Assembly: GCA_021018995.1 (NCBI GenBank) | Contig: CM037593.1 | Span: 8,770,088-8,834,087 of the forward strand | Origin: Chloranthus sessilifolius | Taxonomy: Eukaryota > Streptophyta > Magnoliopsida > Chloranthales > Chloranthaceae | Direction of reading: 5' to 3' | DNA length: 64,000 nucleotides | In this document: piece by piece, positions 24,851 to 36,309 of the stretch | Position numbering within the stretch: position 1 is the stretch's first letter | Layout: each line of letters starts with the position of its first letter | Made by a program: the position numbers and the translations under genes | Notes under the pieces: model-generated | Told to the model about the DNA's origin: nothing | Databases searched by the model: none | The model's input: only the letters and a program-made list of their open reading frames with translations

Positions 24851-26180
24851 TGCTATCTACTGTAAGGTTACACATTGAAAGGAAGTTAAATTTTTATAAA
24901 AGTCAAACTTTGAGCAAAATTTCAACTTTGATCAAGAGAATTTTTTATAATTTACCAACAACCTACAAAAGTGCAATTGCAAATTAAAATAACAGTATTC
25001 ATATACATTGTTAGGTTACACTAGTTAAAATTTGATCAAATATCCACTTTTAATAAAAGTCAAATTTTAACTAAACGTAAAACTTTGATTAATAAAAATT
25101 GTTAAGACTAAAGTACAACGCTATATAATAAATGCTAGTATGTATTGTAAGGTTACATGTTGAAAGAAAATTTAAGTTTTTAAAAAAGTCAAACTTTGAT
25201 CAACAGAAAATTCAACAATGTACCACCAAGCTATAAATTAACATAACAATATTCATATTCATTGCTATGTTACACTAGTAAAATATTTGACTAAATATCA
25301 ACTTTTAAAAAGGCAAACTTTGACCAAATGTCATAAAAAGTAAAATAAAGTTTGGTAATGTACTACAAAGTAATAAATTAATAAAATGATAATCTTATTG
25401 GGATTACAAAAGTTCAAAAAAATCAAATTATATTATAAAGTCAAAGTTTAACCAAATATCAAACTTTGACTGATAAATATTTACATTACCAAAATACAAT
25501 TACCAACAGTAATAATCATTGTCTACTCTCAAGATACACTTTTCAAATTTGGACTAAAGTCAAAATTTGAATAAAAATCAAACTTTGACCAATAAAAATG
25601 AGACAATGTATTTTAAAGTTACAAATTAAAATAATGATAAATATTTTCAATTGTAATATTTCACTAATTAAAATTTATATCTTTTTATAAAAAATTAAAC
25701 TTTGACAAAAAGTCAAACTTTGACTAAAGAAAAATTATACTGATACAATATAAATTTGTGTAGTAGTAGACTCTATTTATAAGTAGGTTTCAAGTTTGAC
25801 TACAAATAAATTTTGTGTAAAAGTCAAAGTTTGACTATAGGTCAAACCATTGACTAATAAAATTGAGAATCTAGTAGCACATTATAGTCTTATAGATCAA
25901 CACAGTAGTATCATTTTTTTGCCATTAAATTATAAGAGTCAAAGTTTAATAAAAAGTAAAATTTTAATTAAAAGTCAAAGTTTGACCTTAAAGTCAACCT
26001 TTGACCACTAAAAATTTGGTAATATATTACTAACTTACAACTTATTATCATGTTTCAGTAGTAAAAGTTTGATCAAAAGTCAAAATTTTAAATGATTATA
26101 AATCCTATTAAAGTTTGATTAAAATTCAAACTTTGACCAAAATCAAATATTAGCTAAATAGAGTATGATGTAGATAATGT
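24850..26180. repeat. Degenerate ~130-bp tandem satellite
   Basis: Two landmarks recur in register about ten times. One is a GTAAGGTTACA-like site at about 24864, 25012, 25145, 25262, 25399, 25530, 25658, 25788, 25922 and 26050. The other is an AAAGTCAAACTTTGACC-like inverted pair 30-60 bp later. The spacing is 117-148 bp, with a mean near 130. Units are diverged and AT-rich. The GTCAAA/TTTGAC pair is itself a near-palindrome and contains the W-box core TTGAC. There is no coding potential. Confidence 0.75.
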
Positions 26181-26480
26181 GGTAGTCATAGTGATCGTAC
26201 TAGTTTGATGGTCATATAAATGGATGTTACTTTTTAAAAGTCAAAAGATAATTTTCTTTTGCTTTTAGGTTTCTTACAAGTAACTTTAGATTTGAAATAA
26301 CAAAAAAAAATTAATTTGTTAGTGGGAAACTCAATTTCAGTCACTTAAAAGGTTGAATTGGTTTCTTTCTAAAATGACTTGCTGTATGAAAATTCAATTT
26401 TCATGTGGGACCCACTTAATTTCATTTCCATCTCCTTACACAGTCATCAAACAACAACAATTGGAAACTAAATTTTATTT

Positions 26481-27992
26481 TCACCTATGTAATGACATTT
26501 CTATGTTATCAAACAAGGCCTTAGCTTCGAAGACCCGATTATTTCTTTCCTTCCACAGCAGCCAGATAGTTGCAAAAATAATTAACTTAAAACAATGTTT
26601 CTGTCTTTCAGAGGACCTACCTGAAGCCCAAGAACCAATGAAAGAGCTCATAGAAGCAAACATAACCTAGCTAAGATTCAGCCAGCTAAAGAGATAGTTC
26701 CACATCTCGGTCTAATAAGGGCAATGAGTAAACATATGATGATTTCTTTCTTCCTTCTTATAACACAGAGCACATCTATTGGCCAATTGAAATCCTCTAT
26801 GATGCCGGTTCTCCATTATTAGGACTTTATCTAAAACCACAAGCCATATAAATGAAGTGATTCTAATAAGCGCACGAGTTTTCCAAATCCAGAGCAAGGC
26901 ACAACTCTGGAGAAACTACCAAGGCAAGCAACCTATACATTGATCTGACATAAAAATTGAAGCTTTTGTCCAACCTCCAGGCTAGACGGTCTGGAGAGTT
27001 TAAGATAAAAAGACATATTGTGGAGAATGTCCAGAAGATCTAAAATCTCCTTAATCTTGTGATCATATAATTTGCGGGACATCTCCAACTTTCATGAAAT
27101 TTCTCTTGTGGAATCCTGAATAACGACCTCCTTAACCGTGATGTTCTTGTGAGTAGCCAGATCATGAATTGATTTAAAATGGGCAGCAAAACGTTCCTTT
27201 CCAATCAAAGGAGGTCCTTGCACCATCACCTATAGAAAAGTAAGCTCCAGGATGGAAGAGCTGATAGCAGTTGGAGATAGCCTTCTAGATGCTCGATCCA
27301 GATCTGCCGCTCACCTCTTTAATCTCCCAAAGAGAGCCTTCGAACCCATATGTAGCAGCTATAACCAAATACCAAAGACTGTTTGGTTCATTGGAGCTAG
27401 GCTCTCCACAGCCACTTGGAGAGAAAAGCATTGTTAAAATCCTTGAGGTTCAGAACCCCCATTCCCCCTTCTTCTTTAACTCTACATAGAAGATGCCAGT
27501 CTGCCAAATGCAACTTCCCCTTGTCATCCAATCCTTGCCATAAAAAATCCCTTTGCAGCTGTTCAAGTTTATTCCTAACCAAAATAGGACACTGAAATAA
27601 AGACATGAATAACACCAGGAGCGCAGTGAGCGTCGCTTTAATCAAAGTCAGACGAGCAACGAAGGAGAGAAATTTCCCTTTCCAACCCTCAAGCCTTTTT
27701 TCCCTTCTTTCGATAATGAGGAGCCAAAAAATTTTATTGGGAGAAGAGATACCCATTGGAAGACCGAGATAAAGGAAGAGGGGCAAACTGGGTTTGCAAC
27801 CTATCAAAGAAGCCAACCCAACAATCGACTCCTGAGATATCGAAACACCTATTAAGCTTGATTTTTTCCAGTTCACTTTCAGACTTGAGATCACCTGAAA
27901 AAATAAAAGGATTTTCTTAACTTTGATGAGCTCATCTATACCTCCATCGATGAAGCTGATAGTGTCATCAGCGTATTGGAGATGAGAGATTT
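26481..27992 (-). mobile_element. LINE, 3' half (RT end and zf-RVT region), split copy
   Basis: On the minus strand the reverse transcriptase motif YADDT lies immediately next to the Ty3 insertion. It is followed by the thumb-region text FLYLGLPMG and ending at about 27397, and then, after frame breaks, by a zf-RVT-type segment (CALCYKKEERNHHMFTHCP, about 26712-26780) and a C-terminal WLLWKERNNRVF segment (about 26550). These are hallmarks of plant non-LTR RTs. The 5' half resumes at 40156. The element is inactivated by frameshifts and stops. Confidence 0.85.
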
Positions 27993-30464
27993 TGTAACAG
28001 CCCGGATTTCCGTTTCCAGAAACCCGTGCCGTTAGGATCATACTCTGGATGATCCCGGATCGATCACACGTGTCCGCGCATATAGCGGAAGCTAGGTGGA
28101 CACATCCGAGCAGCGGTAGTCTGAGTCAAACAATTTCTACACTAAATACACGTCAACCATATTTAAATGTAAAGAAAAACATACACATTCCCAAAAAGGA
28201 ACCAGGAAGAACCATCGGTGATGGACGTACATCACCCAAACAATGGTTCCCGATAGTGGTTCCGAAATGGAATGTGGACTAACATAAAATAAGTAAATGT
28301 AGAACTACATATGTTTATACAAAGGTGGCCACCAGGCACACAGTAATCCAAAAGATCAAAAGTACAAAATGTCGGGCATCAATACCCAGGCTACGGATAA
28401 AACTCGTCCGCCTGGACGTCCGTCTCCTCGTCCTCTGCCTCGGCCTCGGGATCCGGCTGATAATCCGGGTCACTCTTTGCTCGTTCGTAACCTAAAAGAT
28501 TTCAGAAAGGTGGTGAGCTACATCATAGCTCAATAGAAGAAAACCATCTAAATGAATTGAATATGCGATCATGCTATCTCATATCAGAAAACAAATCCAG
28601 ATCATGTACTCAAAGCAAATCAGTTAAAAGCTGGAAACCTTATGCAAGATGTCAGATGTTATGCAGATATATTATCAGAATACTTAAAGTGTGTCTATTT
28701 AACTTAAGAAACTCTCGTATCAGATAGCAGGAGTAAACAGAATGACCGATAGGAAACCCCAACCAAATCGCCGTTCACATGAACAATTTTGAAAGTGTAA
28801 CAATGCCTCATCTATGGAGCGCTATTGTGCCGAGGATTTGAAAGCAAATGCACAAGTGTGCTCGACTCGGATATACCGGGTGGGGATCATCTCGATTAAA
28901 TCATCAAATCACATACTTATATACCTCACAGACGATAGCGGTGAATTCGAAAATGTGATTTTTTCAGATATACGACGGAAATGTAAATCAAAACGACAAG
29001 GATCGTATATATGCATACATGCTTGGTAAAATGCAATCGTGGCATGAACATGAAATGAACATAAAATCATACTCAAAAGCAGTTTAAGTTGGTTTTCTCC
29101 TACCTCAGAACAGTTTATCTTCTAAGCAAATCCAAAGCTTTTTCGACGTGTCAGGGTTTATCCTATACCATATGCACAGTACATTAAGTGTTAGGAATGT
29201 CAGAGAACTACCCGGCACAATATCCGGGGTGTCTACTTCATGAAGTCAAGACAGGCAAAAACAGGGGTGAGTGATCGGTCACCACCCACTGTAGATCGAT
29301 CACCACCTTGCTTATCTCTCTCTCAACACAGTCAAGGTTGATCGATCACCACCTTGGTGATCGATCACCAACCCTCCTGTAGATCGATCACCAATGCAAT
29401 TTCAAAAACTTCCCCCCTCTGTCCACATCACTTCCTTATACAGATTGATCGATCACCACCTTGGTGATCGATCACCAACCTCATTGTAGATCGATCACCA
29501 CCTTGGTGATCGATCACCAACTCCCTTGTAGATCGATCACCACCTTGGTGATCGGTGGTGATCGATCACCCACTCGGGCAAGAACTTCCCAGCTTCTGGG
29601 GTCTCTGTTTCCCATGAGGCTTATACAGATTGATCGATCACCAGTCCTTGGTGATCGATCAACCTCGCTGATCGATCACCACCCTTTGGTGATCGATCAC
29701 CAATGACAGAAAAGCTGTCATTAATGGAGTTCACCTCCCATCCATTTTTGATCTCCCTCCACTAATGGTTGTTCAATCACCATTAATACCTCATAAATAC
29801 ACACTTTAAGCTATTCATTTAACCCTATTTAACACACACAACTCACCTTGTTCGTGGGTTTCTTGGGGTTCCGGCAATGACCCGAAAAGAGGGTTTCAAA
29901 CCTAGATCTCGGAGCTCTTCCTCGATCCGGATCCGGCGAGAAGCTCTTCAGCTCTGGTTCGACAGATCAAGGCCTCACACACCAATCTCAAACCCCAGGT
30001 AACTCAATCACCTTGGTCTAGCTACTCTAGCTTAGAAATCCCTCATCTTCTCTCTTGCTAACCCCTTTTCTTCTCTCTCAAAGGATCTCTTTCACACCTT
30101 CTTAGCACAAATCTCCAACCTATGGAGCAATTAGGGCAAGGGGATGAAGGAGAAGAAAAGTGGAAGTCTCTCCTCTCTTGTCTCCCTTCCTTCCTCTATA
30201 AGCTACCTCCTCAAAACAGAATTCCTGTTTTGCCCTTGGTGCCTGTTCTGGTGTGAAGCATGAACACAATTGCTTCTGCGCAACGTGTTCCACCTACCCT
30301 CTACACATCTAGGATCTAGATGAAATTTCACACGTGATCTCATCTCACCACAGTGCCACATTATTTAAACTAATATAACCCTAAAGTTTTTGAATCAACC
30401 TTGGTTTTCGTGTAGACACGGAATCAAAGCAACAAAGCTCGTGTTCTAATTTTTGGTCGTTACA
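27993..30464 (-). repeat. 3' LTR of the Ty3/gypsy element
   Basis: 2,472 bp, TGTAACAGCCCGG at the low end and GGTCGTTACA at the high end. It contains a GATCGATC palindrome array at about 29265-29705. It differs from the 5' LTR mainly at CAG/CTG/CCG sites and in array copy number. Confidence 0.95.
29265..29705. repeat. GTGATCGATCAC palindrome array in 3' LTR
   Basis: About 15 copies of a GATCGATC core occur, most as GATCGATCACC or GGTGATCGATC. They are commonly paired as GATCGATCACCA-CC-TTGGTGATCGATC, giving hairpins with 12-bp arms and a tiny loop. The ORF at 29461-29706 only translates the array. Confidence 0.95.
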
Positions 30465-30744
30465 TTATCCCCCTTAGAATTTTCGTCCTCGAAAATGTCT
30501 AAGGGTGTATTCGAGGATTTTGTAGTTCTAAAACTTACATGCTAACTAATACAGAATAATTGGTCTATGTGTCATGCAGGGTAATTAAAACACTTACGGA
30601 GTTTATATACATCAGGCAAGAATAATTAAAGTATTGACAGAATATATGCGATATGCAATGGAATATAAATAGAGAGATGTACACATATAAATGGCTAATA
30701 AGCTATAGTAGTATGGTAGTACTGCGGGGCATCGGATGGGCGCG

Positions 30745-32117
30745 TCATCGGCCGGTCTGGACGACTGACGGTGAATGATAGTTGCGTGGATCCACCCGGT
30801 GCTGGCGGGCGTGCGCGATCATCGGCGTGGACGTCGTGGCATAAAGGTGGTGCATGACTAGCTCATGCATACCCGCGTGATAGTCCAGACGACGATGCAT
30901 CTGTCTCTGGAACGCCTCAACGCCATCCAGCCTCTCGTGGATGCGGCGGTTGCTCTCCACCAACTCGCGAAGCATAGCGGTGACATCGTCGGAGGAAGAC
31001 GGTGGGGAGGGGTGGGGTGACTAATCGATCGGCGGGTGGAACAGGGCTGGTCGGATGGCTGGCCGGGGGTGGTGGGTCCTGTGGTGGCTCGCCCTCTGTG
31101 GTCGCGGGCACATCAGGGACTGAACCCTCTGCTACAGCAGGGGGAACGGGCTCAGCCGCGTCCTCCTCCTCCTTAGGAAGACGCTTAACCAACAAGTTGT
31201 AGCTCTTCGTCCAGTCTTTCAGGTGAAAGACCTTAGTGTTGTTTTCCAAACGGGGCTCGTGGGGAGCCAAGACGTAGGCCTCGCGTAGGGCAGCATACTG
31301 CTCTACGAGCTTGGTGACGAGGCGTGCATAGGGGATCTGTTTCTTCGCTCCAGATCGCCCCTTCTCAGACATCAGGTCATTGGCATTTATGATGCCATCA
31401 ATGACCAGATCTGCCATAGAGAACCAACGGTTCTCATAGGCGGAGAATAGTGCTTGTTGCACTACTCCAGTCCGTGAGGACTTGTGCAGGAAAGGGTTGA
31501 GGGCACACTTGATGTAGGTATCAAGCATCCACAACCGGTCAGGTAGTTGGGCCCTAGAAATGGATTGGCCCCTACCGTGTTGGCCTTGGGTCATCTTGGT
31601 GACCACATCGGCGTAGGGTACCTCCTTGATGTATGGGGCATCAAGGCCACATGTCTCGATATAAGCGGACGGGCATTGAAGTGCCGCTGCGACGTGGAAA
31701 TGGTTAAATTTATATTCAAGGCCATCGATGGTTGTGACGAGTCGATGGCGACTATCACCCCATTTGAGGTTTTGAAAGAAAAGCCGCACAATACGTGGGC
31801 AATAATGGTCATGGAAGGGCGCGAGCAAGGGTTTAAGCCCTAGCTTTTGTATGTAACCCTTGGCCCAAGCCATTTCGGGTCGGTCCTCGTAGAGCGAGGA
31901 AGCAAAAACGTATTCGGGTAAGAAGGTTTTAGAAGCCCACCACGGTTTGGGGACTTCACGCTCAATGGGGAGCGGCGCGGATGCGGGAACGGGTGGGGTA
32001 GAGGTCGAAGCCGGTGCCATGGGTGGCACGGACGGCGGGGGATTTGGAATAGAAGGCGATGCAGATGAGCAGGGATGTGGGTACCTTACGTGAAGGATTC
32101 TTCGTGCGTGGTCCCAT
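30745..32117 (-). CDS. Extra ORF downstream of integrase in the Ty3 element (unknown function)
   Basis: It starts MGPRTKNPSRK at 32117 and would run about 455 codons if two single-frame slips (near 32085 and near 30960) are ignored; the main uninterrupted segment is 30917-32029. Order: a basic N-terminus, a Pro/Ala/Ser-rich linker, a folded-looking core (KPWWASKTF to about LLVKRLPKEEE) with HDHYCPRIVRLFFQNLKW and TIDGLEYKFNHFHVAAALQC blocks, a second Pro-rich linker, and a C-terminal coiled coil (ELVESNRRIHERLDGVEAF). The core resembles in layout the plant domain annotated in Pfam as a putative plant transposon protein (PF20167); this is from memory and should be confirmed. It is on the same strand as pol and lies between integrase and the purine tract. 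Opposite-strand ORFs here are shadows. Confidence 0.6.
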
Positions 32118-32334
32118 GGTATAGATTTGGGTTAAAATGCGAAGAAAGGAATCAAAGATCAAGGAAATGGAAGATTTACCGGTGAATGAGGCGACGCACA
32201 CTCAAATCGAGCCGGAGAACGAACGAAATAGCCGGAGAATAGTCGGAAAATGGTTGGGGAAGGTCGGAAACCGCAAGCCCTTTTGTCTCTTGCAGTTGTG
32301 ATGTTGCAAATGACCTTTCGAACTCCCCCATCCT

Positions 32335-32535
32335 TTTAACTTAACGCCCATTGGTGATCGATCACGGCCTCTTGGTGATCGATCACGGGGGAATCTTCAA
32401 GTCTAAATCCGATTCATTGATCGATCACCAAGTGTAGATCGATCATCGATCTTTGTAGATCGATCACCACTTGGTGTAGATCGATCACGGGCCATTAGTG
32501 ATCGATCACCAGCTTGGTGTAGATCGATCACGGCT
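32335..32535. repeat. Internal GATCGATC palindrome array
   Basis: Eight GATCGATC cores occur in about 200 bp, in GGTGATCGATCACGG and TAGATCGATCACC contexts. The array lies upstream of the extra ORF and downstream of pol, so the same palindrome occurs three times in one element (both LTRs and the interior). Confidence 0.9.
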
Positions 32536-32739
32536 GCCAGGAACACCACCTTTTCGTCTAATCATTTCCCCCCTTATATTGACGGTCCGGATTTTGAGAC
32601 TACCGATTCATACACGCTATACAAAGTGTTCCAAAAAGAGAAATTCATCAGGTGTACACTCACACGTCAATCTATAATTATGGCAACGAATTCTTAGACG
32701 AAGTATAGAGGCTTACCTTTCTTATCGTGAATGATGCGA

Positions 32740-35700
32740 GATCTTCACGGATTTGATTGCTCTCTCCCAAGTAGCCCGGTCAATGATTTCTCCACTTGAC
32801 TAGTACCGGTAGGATTAATTTAGTCCGCAGGACTTGATGTCGACGATCCAAAATAGCAATCGGTTCCTCAATCGTCGCCATATCCTCCTCAAGCTCTATC
32901 GGTAAGACGTGAGTCGGATCAGCGTCGTAATGGTGTAGCATGGATACGTGGAATCGTTATGCATGCTTGCTAGCTATCTGGTAAGGCGATCCGATATGCT
33001 ACCTCGCCAACTCGTCCAAGTACTTCAAATGGTCCAATGTACCGAGGACTTAGCTTTCCGCGTTTCCCAAAACGCATGACGCCCTTGGTTGGCGAAATTT
33101 TCACAAACACCTTGTCTCCAACCTAAAAACAAGGGTCAATTCTTTCGTAGTTTAATTTTAACCATGGTCATATATCATTAATGTAATTTATTATACCTGA
33201 AATTCCACTTGGGTTCGGTGAAGATCGGCATAACTCTTTTGGCGACTTTGGGCCATTTTCAACCTTTCACGTATTACTCCAACCGCTTTCGGTGGTACTA
33301 TCCACCATTTCTCGTCCCAAGACAAGCTTCTCATTTCTTCCCAGTTCAATGGAGACTTGCATCGACGTCCATATAAGGCTTCATAAGGTGCCATCCCAAT
33401 GCTCGACTGATAGCTGTTATTGTACGCGAACTCGATCAGAGGTAAGTGCTGATCCCATGAGCCATGAAAGTCTAACATACATGCTCGCAACATATCCTCT
33501 ATTATCTGGTTCACTCTCTCAGTCTGCCCATCTGTCTGAGGATGAAACGCTGAGCTGAACTCCAATTTTGTACCCATGCCTTCTTGGGAACCGTCGCCAA
33601 AAAGCGACGTGTCTGAGGATCTCTATCACACACGATGTCGTGGTATGCCATGTAATCGAACTATTTCTTTCAAATATAACTCGGCTAGTTTGTTGGCTGT
33701 AATTGTAGTCCGATACGGCAGAAAATGTGCGGATTTCGTCAAACGGTCAACAATAACCCAAATTGCATTGTTCTTTCTCAGTGTACTCGGTAATCCTAGA
33801 ATAAAGTCCATAGAAATGGCTTCCCATTTCCACTCTGGTACTGGCAAGGGTTGTAACAAACCTGCTGGATTCCGATGATCTACTTTCACCTGCTGGCAGA
33901 CCAAACACCGAGAAACATACTCCGCCACATCCTTCTTTAATCCTCTCCACCAAAAACTTCGTTTGAGATCTTGGTACATCTTGGTGCTACCCGGATGTAT
34001 AGCATACGTAGATTTATGCGCTTCTTCCAAAATTGTGTCCTTTAGATCTTTTGTATCCGGTATGCATGTCCGATCTCGAAATAGCAAGGTGCCATCATCC
34101 TTAATAGAAAAATCAGGCCTTATCCCATTGATCACATCTCTTCTAATCGTCATGAGCTCGTCATCGACCATTTGGAGTTTACGTATATTGTCAAACATGG
34201 TGGGTCGTATCACAATGGTGGCCATCAAAGTACCTGAACCCTTAACATCAATCAACGTATCACATAAGGCCAGGTCTTCCAATAAATGCCACCTTTGCAC
34301 TCTGGTGATCAAATGTGCCAATTGAGCTGAAGACTTCCTGCTCAAAGCATCCGCCACCACATTGGCTTTTCCAGGGTGATACTGGATGGAACAATCGTAG
34401 TCTTTTAAGAACTCCATCCACCTGCGCTGTCGCATGTTCAAGTCCTTTTGTGTAAACAAGTACTTTAGGCTTTTGTGGTCGGTGTAGATGTCAAATGTCT
34501 CACCGTATAAGTAGTGCCTCCAAATTTTCAGAGCAAAGATCACCGCTGCTAACTCCAAGTCATGAGTCGGGTAGTTCTTCTCATGTTCCTTCAGTTGTCT
34601 AGAGCCATATGCGATAACCTTCTTGTGCTGGTTGAGGACGCAACCTAACCCACTATACGATGCGTCGCTGTAGATAGCAAAGCCTCCTCTGCCAGAAGGT
34701 ATAGCTAGCACTGGTGCTGTAGTTAGACGCGTCTTCAATTCCTGGAAACTCTTCTCGCATTGTTCCGTCCAATCAAACTTAGCACTTTTCTTTGTGAGCT
34801 GAGTAAGCGGACTCGATAGTTTAGAGAATCCTTCTACAAACCGCCTGTAGTACCCTGCCAAACCAAGAAAACTACGGACCTCTGTCACTGTCTTAGGCTG
34901 TTCCCAATTCACAACCGCCTCGATCTTTGTGGGATCTACCGTTATACCTTTTGAGAGCGATATGGCCTAAGAAACTCACTTAGTTCAACCAAAACTCGCA
35001 CTTTGCCGAGCTTTGCGTATAATTTGTGTTCTCTAAGGGTCCGCAAAACCACATGTAGATGTTCTTCGTGTTCCTCCTTTGTCTTGGAATAGACAAGAAT
35101 GTCGTCTACGAAAACAACCACCGACTTGTCCAAGTGTGGTTTAAATATACGATTCATCAGGTCCATAAATGATGCGGTGCGTTAAATCAATCCAAATGGC
35201 ATAACTAAGAACTCATAGTGCCCATATATCCGTTCTCAACGCCGCCTTCTCCACATCTTCGGCCTTGACCCAGTAATTGATGGTAACCGATCTCAAGTCA
35301 ATCTTCGAAGAACCTCGCTCCTTGCAATTGATCAAATAGATCGTCGATCCTAGGAAGCGGGTAACGATTCTTAATCGTCAACTTATTTAACTGTCGATAA
35401 TCAATGCATAAGCGCATTGAGCCGTCTTTCTTTCTGACAAACAACACCGGTGCTCCCCAAGGAGACACACTTGGCGAATAAATCCTTTGTCAAGCGCGCT
35501 TCTTGCTTGTTCCTTCAACTCTTGCAATTCATTGGAGCCATCCGATCGGAGCCTTAGATCGGTTCTGCGTCGAGCTAAATTAATTGCAAACTCAACCTCT
35601 CTAATCGGTGGTAATCTGCAATTCTCGAAATACATCGGGATACTCACACACGACGTGAATATCGGATAGCACCTTTGTTTCTTCCCGTTGTTCTTGTAGA

Positions 35701-36136
35701 AAAGCCACATATCCGCTGCATCCATTCTTCATCATCTTTTCCGCCCGAATTGCGGATATCAACGGGGCCACCTTAGATTTTTCCCCAAGGAATCTAAATG
35801 ATCGCCGCTAGGTGGACGAAAAACCACTATCTTCGAAGGCAATCCACACTTCGCCGGTATGCGGATAGCCAGTCCATTCCCATAATGACGTCAAATCCCT
35901 TCATATCTAACAGAATCAAATCTGCCTGTGTCTCGTGTTCTTCCACTGCCACTATCACTGACTTGCACACGGTGAGTGCGTTCACAGTATTACCCGTGGG
36001 AACTGACACCGCCAAAATAAAGTTTAATTGTTCTGGAGTGGCACCCAATTTCTTAGTAAATTGAGGTCGTATAAAGGAGTGCGTAGAGCCTGGATCTATC
36101 AAGGCTCGTGCACTGTGAAAGCAAATGTCGCAACTC
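32740..36136 (-). pseudogene. Ty3/gypsy pol: protease, RT, RNase H, integrase, chromodomain-like tail
   Basis: On the minus strand: protease with IDPGSTHSFI (about 36070) and an IMGMDWL block; RT with FVDDILVYS (about 35105); RNase H with [10 protein letters not shown] (about 34470); an integrase zinc finger ending CLVCQQVK; the integrase core MDFILGLP and HPQTDGQTERVNQ (about 33540); then the GDKVFVKISP GPF-type module after an intron, and a chromodomain-like EEPIAILDRR segment (about 32870). Frame is lost near 33590-33630, 34940, 35170-35400 and 35730-35830. Longest clean stretches are 33626-34912 and 33191-33577. It may be a decayed copy, or an intact one spoiled by base-calling errors at CHG sites. 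Confidence 0.85.
33123..33196 (-). other. Candidate 74-bp spliceosomal intron in integrase
   Basis: Minus strand: exon end TTTCAG, donor GTATAATAAATT, acceptor TTGTTTTTAG, then GTTGGAGACAAG. Removing it joins VEFQ to VGDKVFVKISP in phase 0, exactly as the continuous family sequence reads. The segment is AT-rich and has in-frame stops. Confidence 0.75.
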
Positions 36137-36309
36137 CTACACAAATTCAGTTCACCTATACGCCAAGTCCAGTGTTACTTCAAACGTTTAAAATATGCAT
36201 GCATACATATATTATTTACATCATAATTACCCAATAATTTCCATATTTTTTTTCAAAATTCTTAATTCATTATATCAATAAACCACATTCATTAAATTTC
36301 AATTCATAC
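36137..36309 (-). other. Candidate 173-bp intron between gag and protease
   Basis: Minus strand: CATCCAAG, donor GTATGAATTG, acceptor TTTGTGTAG, then GAGTTGCG. The segment is markedly AT-rich compared with its flanks and full of stops. Joining the sides needs one further base before IDPGSTHSF to stay open, so this call is weaker than the integrase intron. Confidence 0.5.

Noticed and set aside
29265..29705. CRISPR-like array
   Set aside because: Repeat and spacer sizes are irregular, spacers are themselves repeats, the DNA is a plant LTR, and the same array recurs in the other LTR.
31547..31843. Plus-strand ORF opposite the Ty3 extra ORF
   Set aside because: Antisense shadow of the longer minus-strand ORF, with no recognisable features.
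36040..36080. Protease active site mutated from D-S/T-G to D-P-G
   Set aside because: As far as I recall, DPGSTHSF is common in plant chromovirus proteases, so it is not an inactivating oddity.
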